A DNA stretch of 64,000 nt from JBCBAP01 sp038532435 (lineage in GTDB: Bacteria > Pseudomonadota > Alphaproteobacteria > Rhodobacterales > Rhodobacteraceae): the NCBI GenBank assembly GCA_038532435.1, contig JBCBAP010000006.1:30963-94962 (forward strand), in the 5' to 3' direction. The notes under the pieces are model-generated. The model worked only from the letters and a program-made list of their open reading frames with translations, did no database searches and was not told the origin of the DNA. Numbering within the stretch: position 1 is the first letter of the stretch; each line of letters starts with the position of its first letter. The translations under genes and the position numbers were made by a program. This document shows, in pieces, positions 63,833 through 64,000 of this stretch.

Positions 63833-64000
63833 ATGGAAACTTTAGAGCAGTACCTGACCGGCGAAGACGCAGATCCAATCGATATTGTTGAAACCCTTGC
63901 GACCCACAATTCCTGGGACTTCGACCGGGTGGCGGACAACCAGATCGCCATGGCAATTGAAGGATCGTGGCAGACCTATTCGCTGTCGCTCGCCTGGTCT
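63833..64000 (+). CDS. YbjN-domain protein, 5' part (cut by window edge)
   Basis: From ATG 63833, with AAGGAG upstream, 56 codons are visible. DADPIDIVETLATHNSWDFD, then RVADNQIAMAIEGSWQTYSL matches the start of alphaproteobacterial YbjN-like proteins, which relate to a type III secretion chaperone fold and affect stress and motility in enterobacteria. Function here is unknown and the rest is outside the window. Confidence 0.8.
   Translation, partial: METLEQYLTGEDADPIDIVETLATHNSWDFDRVADNQIAMAIEGSWQTYSLSLAWS

Overview
The window looks like the chromosome of an alphaproteobacterium, most likely a member of the Rhodobacterales. It is GC-rich. The housekeeping clusters on the right (lgt-midA-pgeF, trxB near an Lrp-type regulator, a fused ATP sulfurylase/APS kinase, ftsK, a UbiH-type hydroxylase) resemble those of that order. 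No rRNA or species-level marker is present, so the genus is not assigned.

Region 1 (1-21320, all minus strand) is an RTX locus. A gene starting at 20712 runs off the left edge after 6904 uninterrupted codons. It encodes a giant secreted protein with an N-terminal class 3 lipase-like domain, a DLDGDGIET calcium-binding segment, about 22 RTX-type modules, and cadherin-like (Tandem-95 type) repeats that continue to the window edge. Just upstream and in the same direction lies a HlyC-family toxin-activating lysine acyltransferase, so the giant protein is probably acylated. No type I secretion genes are in the window.

Region 2 (22078-42752) is a 20.7-kb integrative element inserted at the 3' end of a tRNA-Gly(GCC) gene. 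It is bounded by a 17-bp direct repeat, with a tyrosine integrase and an AlpA-like protein beside the intact tRNA. It carries a replication module: a MerR-like coiled-coil protein, a winged-helix protein, a putative iteron origin with an AT-rich tract, and a CHC2/Toprim primase. A nested inverted-repeat structure of about 200 bp sits between origin and primase. Two separate sets of a TraG/VirD4-like ATPase plus a replication-relaxation-like protein follow, with no recognisable relaxase or mating-pore genes. The cargo is a PIN-like/RTX gene interrupted by one in-frame TGA, a TbpB-barrel-like surface lipoprotein, a serine resolvase interrupted by TAA, and an AT-richer Sll1717-type P-loop ATPase.

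Region 3 (42813-64000) is ordinary chromosome. On the plus strand come a prolyl-tRNA editing-like protein, a CnoX-like thioredoxin, a LON-domain protein and a Trm112-like protein. A UbiH-type hydroxylase (minus) is followed by a plus-strand run of amidase, aminotransferase, FtsK, HD hydrolase and RidA. The sulfate-activation fusion, TrxB and an ELM1-like protein are on the minus strand, with an Lrp/AsnC regulator divergent from them. A five-gene minus-strand operon, lgt-midA-pgeF-M24 peptidase-lipoprotein, comes next, then UbiK-like and DCC-family genes, and the start of a YbjN-like gene at the right edge.

The most unusual items are the paired ATPase/replication-relaxation modules, the three-stem structure, and the two RTX loci on either side of the left element boundary. 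All functions are inferred from reading the sequence; no database search was possible.
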